A stretch of DNA of 64,000 nt, from positions 178,228 through 242,227 of the forward strand of contig NMRB01000031.1 in the NCBI GenBank assembly GCA_002633025.1. Reading direction: 5' to 3'. Positions 39,701-51,600 of this stretch are shown here, one piece after another (position 1 is the first letter of the stretch; each line of letters opens with the position of its first letter). Source of the DNA: Notospermus geniculatus (Eukaryota; Nemertea; Pilidiophora; Heteronemertea; Lineidae). Made by a program: the position numbers and the translations under genes. Under the pieces are notes generated by a model. That model ran no database searches. It saw nothing but the letters and a program-made list of their open reading frames with translations, and was not told the origin of the DNA.

Positions 39701-41142
39701 ATCAACAATTCTGATCTGTGCATTCCATGAGACGTGATGAGTAATTCCGACGGGGGACCTATATCAAAGGACACGTATCTGATCAATCTGACAAAATCAG
39801 CCATTCAAAGGACTCGGCGTTTTATCTTCAATCACTTTTATGAAATGGAAACAATCTATCGTCAACTGATATGTAACCCTTTGTGGCCATGACAGTTAGG
39901 TTCCACTTTTTGTATTGTGCAATTATTTCATAGTTTAGATAGCCTGTGCTCAGACAATGTGGATGGTGCAGTTAACATTCAGAGTCAAATATACATCTCT
40001 TAATTTGCGAATGCCTAGTCCTCAACACTAGATGTTTTCATCCTTGCCACAGGTTGTCACCATTGGCACACTAAGACCCGTATTTTAGAATGCTGCTCAA
40101 CGTAAAGGAGTCCCTCAAGGCTATTGTACGGGCCGATGACTTTTCGTTGCAGAGACAAAAAATAGAAAACAACAGCTAAATCTCTCTGAAATCATGCACG
40201 TATACAAAAATGGGATGTACCTGGTGTAAATTTGTCGAGTGTACTGATCGACTGAAGGCATTCCTGAGTTGACTCTGTGATTAGGGAACTAAAGGTTGAT
40301 CTGATGCTGCGGAAGACTGTAACTATAGCGAGATAATGAGGGTTGCAACTTGAATCAGCTAGCCAGTCACTGGATCCCTTAATCATACTGTATCACTTAG
40401 TTGCAGTATAAGGTGTCAAGCAATTGATTGGGAAGGATTTGCCCTGGGTCATTTGATGAGGGACTGACCTCACCTAACATAGGGGTGCCCTGTTACCCTT
40501 GTTATTAAGGGGTCAAAATTCACATTTCCCTAATGAGTCACCATTGTGATTGCTATGTGGAAGTTAGTGTTACTTGAACCTGTTTTGAGAGAATTTATCC
40601 ATTGAACTCGACAGGCTGGATAGTGGTCAAATTACATCCAAACACGAAGGTATAGATATAGAGAAGAGAATTCGATTTCGATTTCATAGATTTGAGGATT
40701 TGTTACAACATGTAATGATCAAGCCGTGGCTGATTCATAACTAAACCACAACACGCCAAAGATTGCAATTGCATCGGTTGTGTCAGATTGCGAGGATAAC
40801 ATCACGCACATCAGGTCACTTGCCGGCCGACCATTGGAATCTTCCAGAGTAATCTGTGCAGATTCCATTAAGTCCAAACAATGAACATGGATTTGTCCTC
40901 TCGTGCATGAGGTCCCGTCCTATTGTGCGCCTAAATGGTGAAGTGATTCAACTGAGTGACTCACATTCCCGTACAGGCTATCCGTGAAAGTGGAGAGCAT
41001 TAATCTAACAGTTACAATTAATTCTGTTTTGTCTCAAGGTCTATTATGATTTGCGATAATTGCAGCTGCACGGCAGGTTTGTGACACGTGCAAATTCCAA
41101 AACTTACGGCACATTTATTACTTAGTTCTTCTGCTGTCTTCA
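36736..41142. other. 4.4 kb without a recognisable gene
   Basis: No exon or repeat family was identified. Complexity is high and no tandem structure was seen. Conserved regulatory DNA cannot be recognised from one sequence alone. Confidence 0.4.
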
Positions 41143-41492
41143 GCCACAGTTGGGTATTTGGACTTCATCTTTTATGGTTCACAATTTTATCTTGGGCCAC
41201 AGTTGGGTATTAGTTACTTCAGTTTTTATGGTTCATGCTGTAATCTTGGGCCACAGTTGGGTATTAGTTACTTCAGTTTTTATGGTTCATGCTCTAATCT
41301 TTGGCAACAATGGGGTAATTAGTTACTTCAATTTTTATGGTTCATGCTCTAATCCTGGGCCACAGTTGGGTATTTGTACTTCAGCTTAGTTTTATGGTTC
41401 ATGCTCTAATTTGGGCCTCAGTTGGGTATATGTTACTTCAGCTTTTATGGTTCATGCTCTAATCTTTACTTGGGCCTCAGTTGGGCATCCCA
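41143..41492 (+). repeat. minisatellite, about 54-bp unit, about 7 copies
   Basis: CCACAGTTGGGTATT, TTACTTCAG, TTTTATGGTTCATGCTCTAA and TCTTGGG recur from 41143 to 41492. The open frame across 41150-41389 only reflects the unit length (close to a multiple of three) and is not considered a gene. Confidence 0.88.
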
Positions 41493-42069
41493 AATTTAAT
41501 GGGATATACGTAAGTGCCGCCTTTGGCAAGCCCAAGTTCTATCCTAATGGTACCTCATCTATTATAGATACATATGCTAGAGACTAAGCTTTGACATGAC
41601 AATAGAAAAGCTTTTGTCATTATGGGAAATCTTTGCCTGTGCCGATGGTATAAACACTTAATCAATAGCAATTATTGAAGCTTCTTCTTTAAATCATATG
41701 ACTGAGTGACAAATCCCCAAACAAAACAAACCAGATATAGCATTTGACACTCCTAAAATTATTCATTCTCTTTATACTTATAGGTGACGGTGGTAAAAAA
41801 TGTAAAAAGCTGATAAATTTTCTATCCTCAAGTTTTTTGAAAGCCTGTGTACTGAGTAAATGGAACACAGTGAAAATGTGTAATGATTGATTGTTTGAAA
41901 CCATTTTAGTGCACATTTTTAAAAAATTCAGCTTAGCTCATTTTCTACTAGTTTATTGATATCCATTTTTGGTAAATGTAGCTTAATTGCTCTGGTGTAA
42001 TTAACCTAGACATTTCCCTAGCGGGCAAATTACTAATAATTTTTTTCACAATTCACAAATGTCACTGTC
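41493..42069. other. unassigned sequence
   Basis: No gene or repeat recognised. Confidence 0.4.
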
Positions 42070-42305
42070 AGTGCAGTGGTGTAGTGGTAGAGTGTCAGGG
42101 CTAAGTGTTCGAGAGGTGCTGGGTTTGATACCATCTGCCCTCGTCTGTATTGTCCAGTTGTCAGAAAATATCAGATACGCACTGAAACAGCTGTTCCTTA
42201 AACTGGCAAGGAGTTTTTGAGTTAGCCTGGGACTCAGTGAAGGCCTAGATCCTTTGCTAAAGGAACTAGGAGTACATTTGATATGGAAATATGAAGAAAG
42301 GAGCT
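42070..42305 (+). mobile_element. tRNA-derived SINE
   Basis: A tRNA-like head has a box A-like segment (GTGTAGTGGTAGAGTG) and a box B-like segment (GGGTTTGATACC at about 42120-42131). A central domain follows with CGCACTGAAACAGCTGTTCC and GTTAGCCTGGGACTCAGTG. The central domain aligns with that of the SINE in the 5.8-kb blocks, at similar distance from box B. The anticodon arm is not tRNA-like. End points are approximate and target duplications were not found. Confidence 0.65.
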
Positions 42306-43471
42306 GAAATAATGGTTAACCAATACCTTCCTGACACACAATCCAACTCTTAATCAAAATCCAATAGTTCAGGATCAAGATGCGTCCATCCGTCTACAAT
42401 GTTGTCTACGTTCCAACAATTATCGTTTTCTGATACCAATCAGTGAGCATTACCAGATAACCTTTGTCCAGTTTTGAAGACAACTGAAGAAAATTGAGGC
42501 TGATATTCCAGACAATGTCTTGTCAATAAGATTCATGTTTCTATGGTGATAAAGGTTTTATCCAACAAAGTTTTTCTGGAAAATGAGTTCGTCATGGTTG
42601 ATTACATCTTCTTGCCATTTCATCTCATCTTCCGATATTTTGCTTGGAAATTATGAAGTAGGCAAAATGTGTTGACTTGTCATCGATCTTGAAAGTTTTT
42701 TCTTCATTAAGAAAAAATGTTCAAGTAGAGTCTTTTTCATGAAGAACAACTCACCCACAATCTTTCCCTGAAGCATGTTTCAATGATAAAGCAAACATTT
42801 TGTTGTGGGAAAAGAAAGATCAATGGAATTTCCAATTTGAAATAATTCACTTTTTCTGTCATTATCGGCTAGGCTTGTCATCGATCATGTCAAAAGTTTT
42901 AATTTATCACTTTAATTCAAGCTATTAAAATGCCACAACATCCACATTGACTCCACATTGTTTTCCTTAGGGATCCTTGCCATAATCAATTAATAAAATC
43001 ATTTGTCTTCTTGTGTTCAGTTTCAAATTCCTTTGAATGGCAATTTAAGAAATTCTCATGAGTTCAAAATCTAGAAACGTCAAACAGCTTTCACTTCTGG
43101 TCCTATATTCATGGAAATGGATTTTCTTCCCAAAAGACTATTGTGCATCTGTTGAATTCTCATGATATTTACCTTTCATGGCTTTAGTGAAGGATTATAT
43201 CTTTTGTGATTTTGACAAATATCAAGTTATCGAAAGCTTGAGGATTCCTATTGCCAGTGGTTGATATTCTTATTAAGTTTAGTGAAGGTTATGTCAAGAA
43301 CTGCAGAGTGATCTGAGAAATGGTCCCAGAAAAGTACCTTTCTGGTGTTCTTCTATTGCTTCAGTGACAATTCTTTCAGTACATCATTAAGCTCTGGTGT
43401 CTATGCAGTAAGCTCTAAAATCACTCCTTATTTGTTGTTAACAAAAACCAATAGAATATCCTACTACATAC
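42306..43471. other. unassigned sequence
   Basis: AT-rich; no gene or repeat recognised. Confidence 0.4.
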
Positions 43472-43779
43472 CCTCCATTCTCTGGTAGCAACATCATTAT
43501 TTGTAATAGCTTGAAAGAAGGCTTTGAAGTGTTCACACACAACATAGTCCATAGCAAAGCAAAAGATACCGGTTGTTAAAGTTTCTTTTGGAAAATCATT
43601 TGACACAGGTGTAAACTTCATTTTCAGGAATTTCTGGTTTCCATGACAACTGTATATAATGAAGGGCCCCTTTTGTGGCTCGTTTGTAATTTGGTAGATG
43701 TACTCCAGAGAGGTCAGTGATGGTAAATTCAGAAAGTCACGTAGTGGAATATGAGATATTAACACTTTTAAGGCTACCA
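43472..43779 (-). CDS. possible internal exon of an unknown minus-strand gene
   Basis: On the minus strand a stop-free stretch of 102 codons lies between a possible acceptor (TTCTCTGTGAG, at 43780-43781) and a GTATGT donor starting at 43471, giving phase 1 to phase 0. The peptide is mixed hydrophobic and polar, with a segment C-F-A-M-D-Y-V-V-C-E-H-F-K and an end at T-R-E-W-R. It has no low-complexity or repeat character. No domain was recognised. Open stretches of this length are expected a few times by chance in 64 kb, so the call is weak. Confidence 0.25.
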
Positions 43780-45595
43780 CTCACAGAGAACTTCTTTAGA
43801 TAATGCAGCTGTGTCAGAGTTTTATGCAACTGATAAAACTTTTATATTGCCAACCTGAACTACTCACAAATTCTCGCTGTGCAATTTAGGAGTACAAATG
43901 TAATCACACATCTAAATTTTTATTTTTTTAGTAGATTTTAATGAAGCTACAAGATTTCCTATCGCAGGTTTTATCAAAACACACCTCATCACAAGAATAC
44001 TTGAAACAACTGGTCTGAAGACTATTGCAACTTCATTATAGAGTTGAAGAGTGCCTCTCAATCACAAATTAATTTCCTGCATCATTTATTACTTTCACTT
44101 TAATTAGTTTGTTTTCCTTAATGTGACTATCATGAGACCATTAAAACTTTGCGTGATTCATCGCCGGATGTTCGAGGGTTTTTCTATCCCCTGCAAAATG
44201 TATACTTCTGTTTTACTGCTGAGATAGAACTTGGTGCGGAGTTTGCAACAGGTGCTCAGTTACAGATACAGGCAACTTCTGCTGCACATGAGCTATACTA
44301 TTTGTAGGTAGTTAAAATATTTCACATCAAAAGGACCAAACTGAAGCACTGGCTGAGCATGGGTCTGCATGATACCCTTCAGGACAACTCCCAACTGATT
44401 TACCCCTTGTAACATTTCCCCCCATCATGCTCACATAAGCTTTACCAGAGCCTGGCAGTTGATTGCAGGCCTGACTGCAGCTCTGCACAGAATACATTCA
44501 GGGCCTCCGTTCTCTCTGCTGAAACTATGACCTTGAACTTCCATCTTAGCTTCCAATATGGCCTGCAATGCCAAAATTGGCTCTCCGTAATGGAAACCCT
44601 ATGTTGACTTCCTGACTGAGATGTAATACCCATTGGATGACATTGATAGTGCCGAGTGCGCAAGAATATCATGATTTACTCTTTTTGACATAGTCCATCA
44701 GCTGATATACTGACATCCATCACATTAATATACCTTGTTCATAATTATGATACAACTGTAATGGTCTTCTCATTAATCTTATGGCCAGTCATGCATTTTA
44801 TTAGAAAGTCAGTGAGTGTAACGTACCATCTCTCTGTTGATGGTTGATGTTTTGTATCAGGGCTTTCTCTGCTTGGCCTAATTATCTATGGCCTTTCAGG
44901 TGGCATGTTTCACAATTTGGGGAAGATGCAGACCCACAGATAGATTGTGGAGCATTTATTTTTTGCAAAAATCAAAATAATGGCCATAAAAATGTTGGCT
45001 GGAGAATAAAATCATTGATCTTCACTTTTCGATAAAATGTAAGACACAATAGCAACGCCTTCTGAGATACCAGTACTCAATTCACTGCCCCATTGTACCA
45101 TCAGATGTAACTGTTATCGTCAATAAAATTAAGTGTACTGCCACATCATTTTGAAAAATGTGGCAAGGGTATCCGCTTGAAAGTTGCAAAATATATTGAT
45201 TAACAATACCCTTGCAATTAGTTGTGTGGCCAGTGGAGCATTATGTTAGGAAGCTGTGGTGCATAGCATGTCATAAAACATCTTTATTGATTGACATAGA
45301 GCCATGATGTGGCAATGTTGGCCTCAAGTAATTGTTCAATGCATGTAATATTGAAATATGATAAAAGCTTTGTCAGAAGATGCAAAGATACCTTCATGTG
45401 TTTGTGCAAACGCTATGTCTTCTTTATCCAAAGGTAGAGATAGAAGTGGTGACTAACATGTTGGCCGACCAACAACCCACTGGATGTGACATGTATGATA
45501 CCTGAAACCGCATAGATGTGGATAAGGTCTGATCTAGGACCAAATAGATTGCATTGGCCATTCAGCAAGTGACACAAACCTCAAAATTGTCACCT
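43780..45595. other. unassigned sequence
   Basis: No gene or repeat recognised. Confidence 0.4.
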
Positions 45596-45752
45596 GGGCT
45601 GGGTTGCACAAAACTCATGTTACCGCTAACATGATGTTAGCGCTAACATCATGTTAAATGACGTAAAATGACAATGGATTTTGACGTCATCCAACATAAA
45701 AGTTAGCGCTAACACCGTGTTAGCGCTAACATGAGTTTTGTGCAACCGGCCC
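45596..45752. mobile_element. palindromic MITE, about 157 bp
   Basis: Terminal inverted repeats read GGTTGCACAAAACTCATGTT from the left (45602 onward) and the same on the complement of the right end (to about 45747). Inside, the perfect palindrome GTTAGCGCTAAC occurs three times, and ATGACGT/ACGTCAT form a further inner pair. There is no coding capacity. The element can fold almost completely into a hairpin. The target duplication is uncertain, with CCT on both sides as a weak candidate. Confidence 0.85.
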
Positions 45753-45849
45753 CTGGCCCATGACTTACATGATCTGGATAGTGAGGGACCTATTGTATGA
45801 ACTGCCACAGGCTCACTACCAGTGATGGAACTGGACATTCAAATTACTG

Positions 45850-45985
45850 CCATCCAATGGCAGAACCTAACTGACATTTTTGTCAAAACGAGTTAACACC
45901 ATTTCTGCAGTTACTAGGTTTGGTTTTCTTTGTTTTTCTCAAAATCAATTAAAAGTGAGTTACTAGGTTCTGCCATTGGACTGCA
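45850..45985. mobile_element. second palindromic element, about 130 bp
   Basis: A perfect 16-bp inverted repeat, CCAATGGCAGAACCTA (45854-45869) and its complement (45964-45979), encloses an AT-rich interior with a further TTACTAGGTT copy. It starts about 100 bp after the preceding MITE and does not share its sequence. Probably a separate short MITE or foldback element. Confidence 0.7.
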
Positions 45986-45989
45986 GAAT

Positions 45990-48393
45990 ATTCATATAAA
46001 ACTTTGACAGGATTTGGTCTGGGCAATATATTTGACAGCTTGTTAACCAAGATTCAAACCACAACAACCATGGACTGTGGATGAGGTAATAAAACACTGA
46101 CAGCTTATGAACCGTAAATCAACCTAGAGACTCACAGCTCATCTCAAATAAAGTCAGCCTCCTACTGACATCACATTACCTCCTCTGGGCATTGAAGCTT
46201 CGTGTTTCATGCCCACGAGGATCATTTCAACACTGTTTTACTATAACCCTCTTGGCAAGAACCAATCAATCTGACTGTCATTTGCTTTTTCATGTTTTGT
46301 GATTTTAGCTTGGGGCCAGTGACATGCTGGCTAGTATATGGTTATTTGGTGTGAAATATAGATTTATTCTATCATATATTTGAAAACTGAACCTGGCCTT
46401 GAAGGAAGTTTTTCTCTACTCTGCTTTATCATTTGATTCTGCATTTTAAGAAAAAAAAGTCATTTGATACCAGCATTGAGGAAAATTCGACAAACCGAGG
46501 GCGTAATCGATGTACTTGAAGATTGTTAAGCCATAAATCATAGGTTTGCCATTGTTAAGCCATGTTGCTATTTCTAGCATGGGATGGTGTGCAAATTAAA
46601 AGAGGCATGTAAATGTGTGAAGAAGCCTCATTCCTTTGTTTCAGCGACGTCTTCAAACATGCAAATGTACATCCAAATTGACAAGGGCATGGAGATTAAC
46701 GTGGTGAACAATTAAATTGTGACTCTGCTAGACCATGAAAAACCTGGACCTGAGCTTCCAGACTTGGTATAGGCCCTGCTTTAGCACTATCATGGTACCG
46801 GTAGGTGTCTGTTTTAGACCTGAGACACTTCAGATACCTTCCAGAATTCAGCCCGAGATGCCCATGAATGGCATGCACCGTGTAATAGACCTATCATACT
46901 ATGACTGCCAATTATATCCTATCCATTGGCTCTGGTCCCTCGACGTTCACCTCTTGACCAGACTATAATGAAAGTTGTGATTTGATCACCATTTCCGGGC
47001 TGTTTATGATGCTTCTACACGTTGGATGACATAGGGGCAAAGATACATGAGCATGGACTTCAAGAATGCAAGGTACATCATCTCTTGCTCCTGACCAAGA
47101 AGAGTGTGGGCACAATCCATCAAAGCATTCGCTGACCAATGAAGCCTATCTAATAACCCGAAGATTCCATTAAAGTGGTAGCCATTTCCGATGAATCATT
47201 AAATAATTGGCCTGACCTCACCAATAGTCTGGCTTCTTTTAATATCAATGTCTTACTTTTCCACCAATTGGCCAAACCACGCGACTGATCATATTCAGTC
47301 TTTGACTGCAATTACCTTACGACTGGGAGATGTGAATCATATAGAGAGTAAGCAGCAAATGACACAGTGGCATCATTGTGAGAGACATCCATGTATTGTA
47401 TTAAAGACTGACTGGGAGAGTCTTGCTGCAGGGTGACAACATGAAGAACTTGTGAAAATAGCTGTTGCATTGGAGTTGCAGTTATCAAAATGATGATAAA
47501 TGTGCATTGCCTTTCAATGTCAGTCTCATTCTTTGAATCTACATCCAGAGACTGATGATGTAGGAGAATCATAGGGTCAGCATCAGTTGAGTGCCTGGCC
47601 CATGGGCCTCTTGTTCACCTTCTGAGGGCAGGAACTCCAGTCTGCCACTCTGCTGGATCAAAACACATGACCTGCTGTCAAGTTTATCTGTCGGGCCATA
47701 AGACGCCCAATAGTCTTTACCGTTCATTCTGCTGCCTTTACAGCAAAGCTGCATTGGATTCAAGAACAGATTCTATCACTCTTCCAAAACATAACATGAT
47801 CAGCTTGACAAAATAAGAAGTGGATCTTTAAAAATATCTCATTATTACCGTTTCTCACTATCTGCGTGAAAAATGAAAAAGAAAATTTCCATCTTGCTCA
47901 TCCCCACTGTAAGTTTAACTTTGTTTTATCTGATGAAGAAGTTTGAGCTTTAATTCTGTGAATGAGAATTTTGCCTCAGGCATTTACTGTAATGAGTCCA
48001 TTGACTCTTCATGAAGCTACTTAAAGCTTCTTCTGCTAGCTGCCTCCTAATAGTCGTGCCTCTGGGGAAAGAAAATGAAATTCCGCTACGAAGGATCGAT
48101 GGGGATGGTTCAAATTCTGTCAGCAGAATGCTTCCGCAGTGTTTTGTTTCATTCATCGAGGGGCTTGAGTTGAGTCTTCTTACAATTTTGTTTAAGTACT
48201 CAGTAGGATCTTATTAAATGTCCTCAATTTATCATGTCAAATTGAGCAAGGTATTAATATCATTTGAAATGATTCCTTGGATTTTTTTCTCCAGTAAAAA
48301 GCTGCTGTTATGTTTCAACTTTGTGGGTTGTCAAGATGATGGCATGGACTCTTTGTAAAGGTATTTGAAGAGATACATCTGTCATTTCTGACG
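45990..48393. other. unassigned sequence
   Basis: No gene or repeat recognised. Confidence 0.4.
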
Positions 48394-48600
48394 CATGTTT
48401 ATTTCAATGGTGGCGTTGATGATGGTGGTTAAGGCAGTGGCAGCAAAATGTACATGTATTGGTGATAACGATGGTAGTGCTAATGATGTCCACAATAACG
48501 ACAATGATAATGATGACAACGTTGACGTTGATATGATGATAATGGTGACAATCACAATGAGGAAGACAGTGTGGAAAAGCAACAACCATAAGTAAAAGCA
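48394..48600 (+). repeat. degenerate GAT/GAC trinucleotide-rich tract
   Basis: An imperfect run of GAT, GAC, AAT and GGT triplets gives open frames on both strands. It is a decayed microsatellite. Similar but shorter tracts lie at 16500-16540 and 17820-17860. Confidence 0.75.
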
Positions 48601-51600
48601 AGACCTTTCCACAAAATGCCGAAATTGCAAGACAACCAACATTTTTGAATGGATTCAATCCTAGTTTTGGTGAGCTGGCTCTCACTTGATTTTGGTGAAG
48701 ATGACCAAATCCCAACAAAAAATTGCAGTTTTCTGAGGTTATCAGCCAGGACCTCTGACGTCAGAATAGTCCGTACGCACCATTACCTAGGAAACACATT
48801 TATTGGCAATTATTTCGCATGGCTTCATGGTCGATTTTGCGGTGCCCCTCATGAAACTGAAGCATGCAATGGACATTGCTATGTCTTGATCTTATGATGT
48901 GGATGCTATAAATAGCATCATGGAGGTTGGCTGGTTGTCGGGTGATGGGAAACTTTGAAAATGAAAATTGTTTTTCTGGGACTGGCACTTTTCCCTGTTA
49001 TTACGTCACTGATTAGGTTGATTGACTTGGGATGCTGATGTGTTAATCACTCCCAGCACTTGCAGGAGCGTTTTCCTGAACCCAACTTTTTCAGGATTCT
49101 CAACAGAACGAACTTTCTCTGTAGAGACCAATTCCACATCATTGGTAAGAATCTCGTGCTCTCTCAAACCCAAGCACGAGGACAACTTGCCACCAAGAAT
49201 TACCAGAGGTACTCAACCTGCTGAAGTACTGGACATCATGGTGTAATCAAATACAGAATTGGACATAAAAATTGTCATCGAATGAAGATGGAATGACCCA
49301 CGGTAAAGTGGTTCCCATTGCCAATGACAAACCATCCTGCCATCAAGAATGACCCGAGGTACTCAGCCATCCGACATCATGGTACAACTGATAAAGCAAG
49401 AGATAATCAGTAAATAGCCACCGAGAAACAAAATCAATCATGCCAGTTAAGGCAACTACTTGAGTCAGGGAATGCGATTATGGCCACCTCAGATACAGAG
49501 CTGAGGGAGGTGGAGTAGAAATCGCAGTCTAAGTCAATGGCCCTCTAAATTGGATTTGTAGCATCCGCCATCTATTATACATGCCAACCAGGCAGATTTC
49601 ACCGTACTGTGTATCGCCGATTAGATTAACGTCATGTCTCCTGATGAAGCAACAGAGCACAGGACGAGTAATTTTCCACCAGTTTTTCTGATCAGTGCTG
49701 TTATTTAGTTAGTTTCAATGGTTTATTTCATTACCTTGAAATCTGAAGTGCCCATGTTCGACGCAACAAGAGTTTGAAGCTCAGCAGAATTAGACTGCAT
49801 GATTGGGAGGTTGGCCGTTTCTTGAATCAGTTTATTTCATCAGATGGAGATTTGGAAGTACCCTATGCAAAAAGCAGAGTTTATCAAGATTCTGCTGATT
49901 GTCAAGTAGGGAGGTAAGAAAAAGGATAGGTAAATCCCAACGTTTAACACTCGCATGTGAGAGCTTATTTGTCAACTGACTGAAATGTGGATTCAGAAGT
50001 AATCCCTGTCTTGAAACCCTGAAGAATTCCTTGTAATCAGACCCAGAAGAGCTATCAACACCATTAAGTTGTCATAACCATAAATTCTCATTACAATACA
50101 GGTGTACTCAAACCCATGTCTCTAATGTTGTGAAGAAGATCATGATGAGACATGGAGATCTTCATCTTCTGTAGAGTACATTTGCTTCATTAACTAGAGT
50201 ATCTGGTGAATTCAACAGATTCAACAGGAGAATTCAACAGATAGTGCTCTTGGCATATGGCTATTTATCTGAATCCTCTGGGTTCTCGACCCATTCAGGA
50301 GCTCAATGACAGCATATTCTCACTTTGGTAAATAAAAAACTGGCCCCTACCCATTCATCACATTATCCTATTTTCCCCTCATAACTATTATTACAGGATA
50401 TGGAACCTGTCAGATCCGTACTCCCACTCACAATGTTTCATAACAGGCTTAGAACTTGATACATGTTCAGTCAAACTCGCAATCTGCCGAACAGTTTCTG
50501 CTACTAACGTTGTGGATGATGGCTTCAATGGCTAAATCCACTTGAGATGGGAAAGTCTCCTGGAATTATCTAGCTGTTGCTTCCTTGAACCCTGTCCTTT
50601 TCCTTTGTGAACTTACTCTTAGGGACAATACTCAAACTAAACAAAGGACTCTGAACCATTCATCTCCTACAATACACACAAATCTCTCTGAGAACAGAAT
50701 CTCTACAACCAGCTTAACTCCGATCAACCAGGCTGCTGTTGATCGACAAGCAGCGCCTCTGGCCTCTTTCCCAATCAGATTAATTTGCACGGAAATCAAC
50801 GACAGTTTATATATAGACTGATCAAAAGTGTCTTACAGCCGGATCTTGGTAGATAACGGCGTCCGCCTCAGGAGAATGTTGTTGATTGTTCATTTATTTA
50901 GGGGCTGATGGGGAAATTGCCTTGCTTGTCTTAGGAACCGTTGCGGATTGGCTTAGTTTAGTTGTCCAGTATGGGTCATGGCTCTTGTGTTTCCTTCCAC
51001 TTCTAAAAATATTTGTTTACTTATTGATGTTCACTTGTTACATACTTGGTATAAATACTTATTTCAACTTGAAAATGTCTGTCTCATTTATTTTTGGCAG
51101 CATTTCTTAGCATTTTTTTGTTTGTAAGCCAAATATATCATCCCACACTTCATTTTATTTTTGCCTACATGTATCCAAGGAATCTCTCTTCTGGTTCTAT
51201 TTTTATAGTGGATATGTTTTTGTGTTATAGCTAAAAGAACACATCACAAAAAAATGCTCAAGTAGCCTATTCTGGCTGCAGTTTTCATCGCAGATAAAAA
51301 TAGCATTACCGGTATTTGCATCATAGTTCCCATTTGTCACAAGAAAAACATGAAAAGACATGCTCTGACTCAGTTGCTTGAATTAGTATCACCATCACAA
51401 GCCAGCATACTCTTTTGGACAAATCGGACACAGCCGTGTCCACGCAGGGCATTACTGAAATCTCAGAAACAAGAAATGCTTCAAGAACCCCAATTGACAT
51501 CAGTGCTAATGCATTATAAAGTGTTAAAACCACTGATGCAACAGTTTACAACAAAAACGTCAACTTGAGATGGGCGTATTCACCACTCTCATCAACCGAT

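Noticed and set aside
41150-41389. 79-codon frame with internal peptide repeats
   Set aside because: It is the translation of the 54-bp minisatellite, whose unit is a multiple of three.
42076-42135. Possible tRNA gene
   Set aside because: Box A- and box B-like sequences are present, but no proper anticodon or acceptor stem forms, and a shared SINE central domain follows.
47873-47908. Possible first exon with a short signal-peptide-like start (M-K-K-K-I-S-I-L-L-I) before a GTAAGT
   Set aside because: Only 12 codons, no promoter evidence and no matching downstream exon; too easily found by chance.
48404-48718. 104-codon minus-strand frame rich in I, V and H
   Set aside because: It comes from the GAT/GAC trinucleotide tract, which is open in several frames on both strands.
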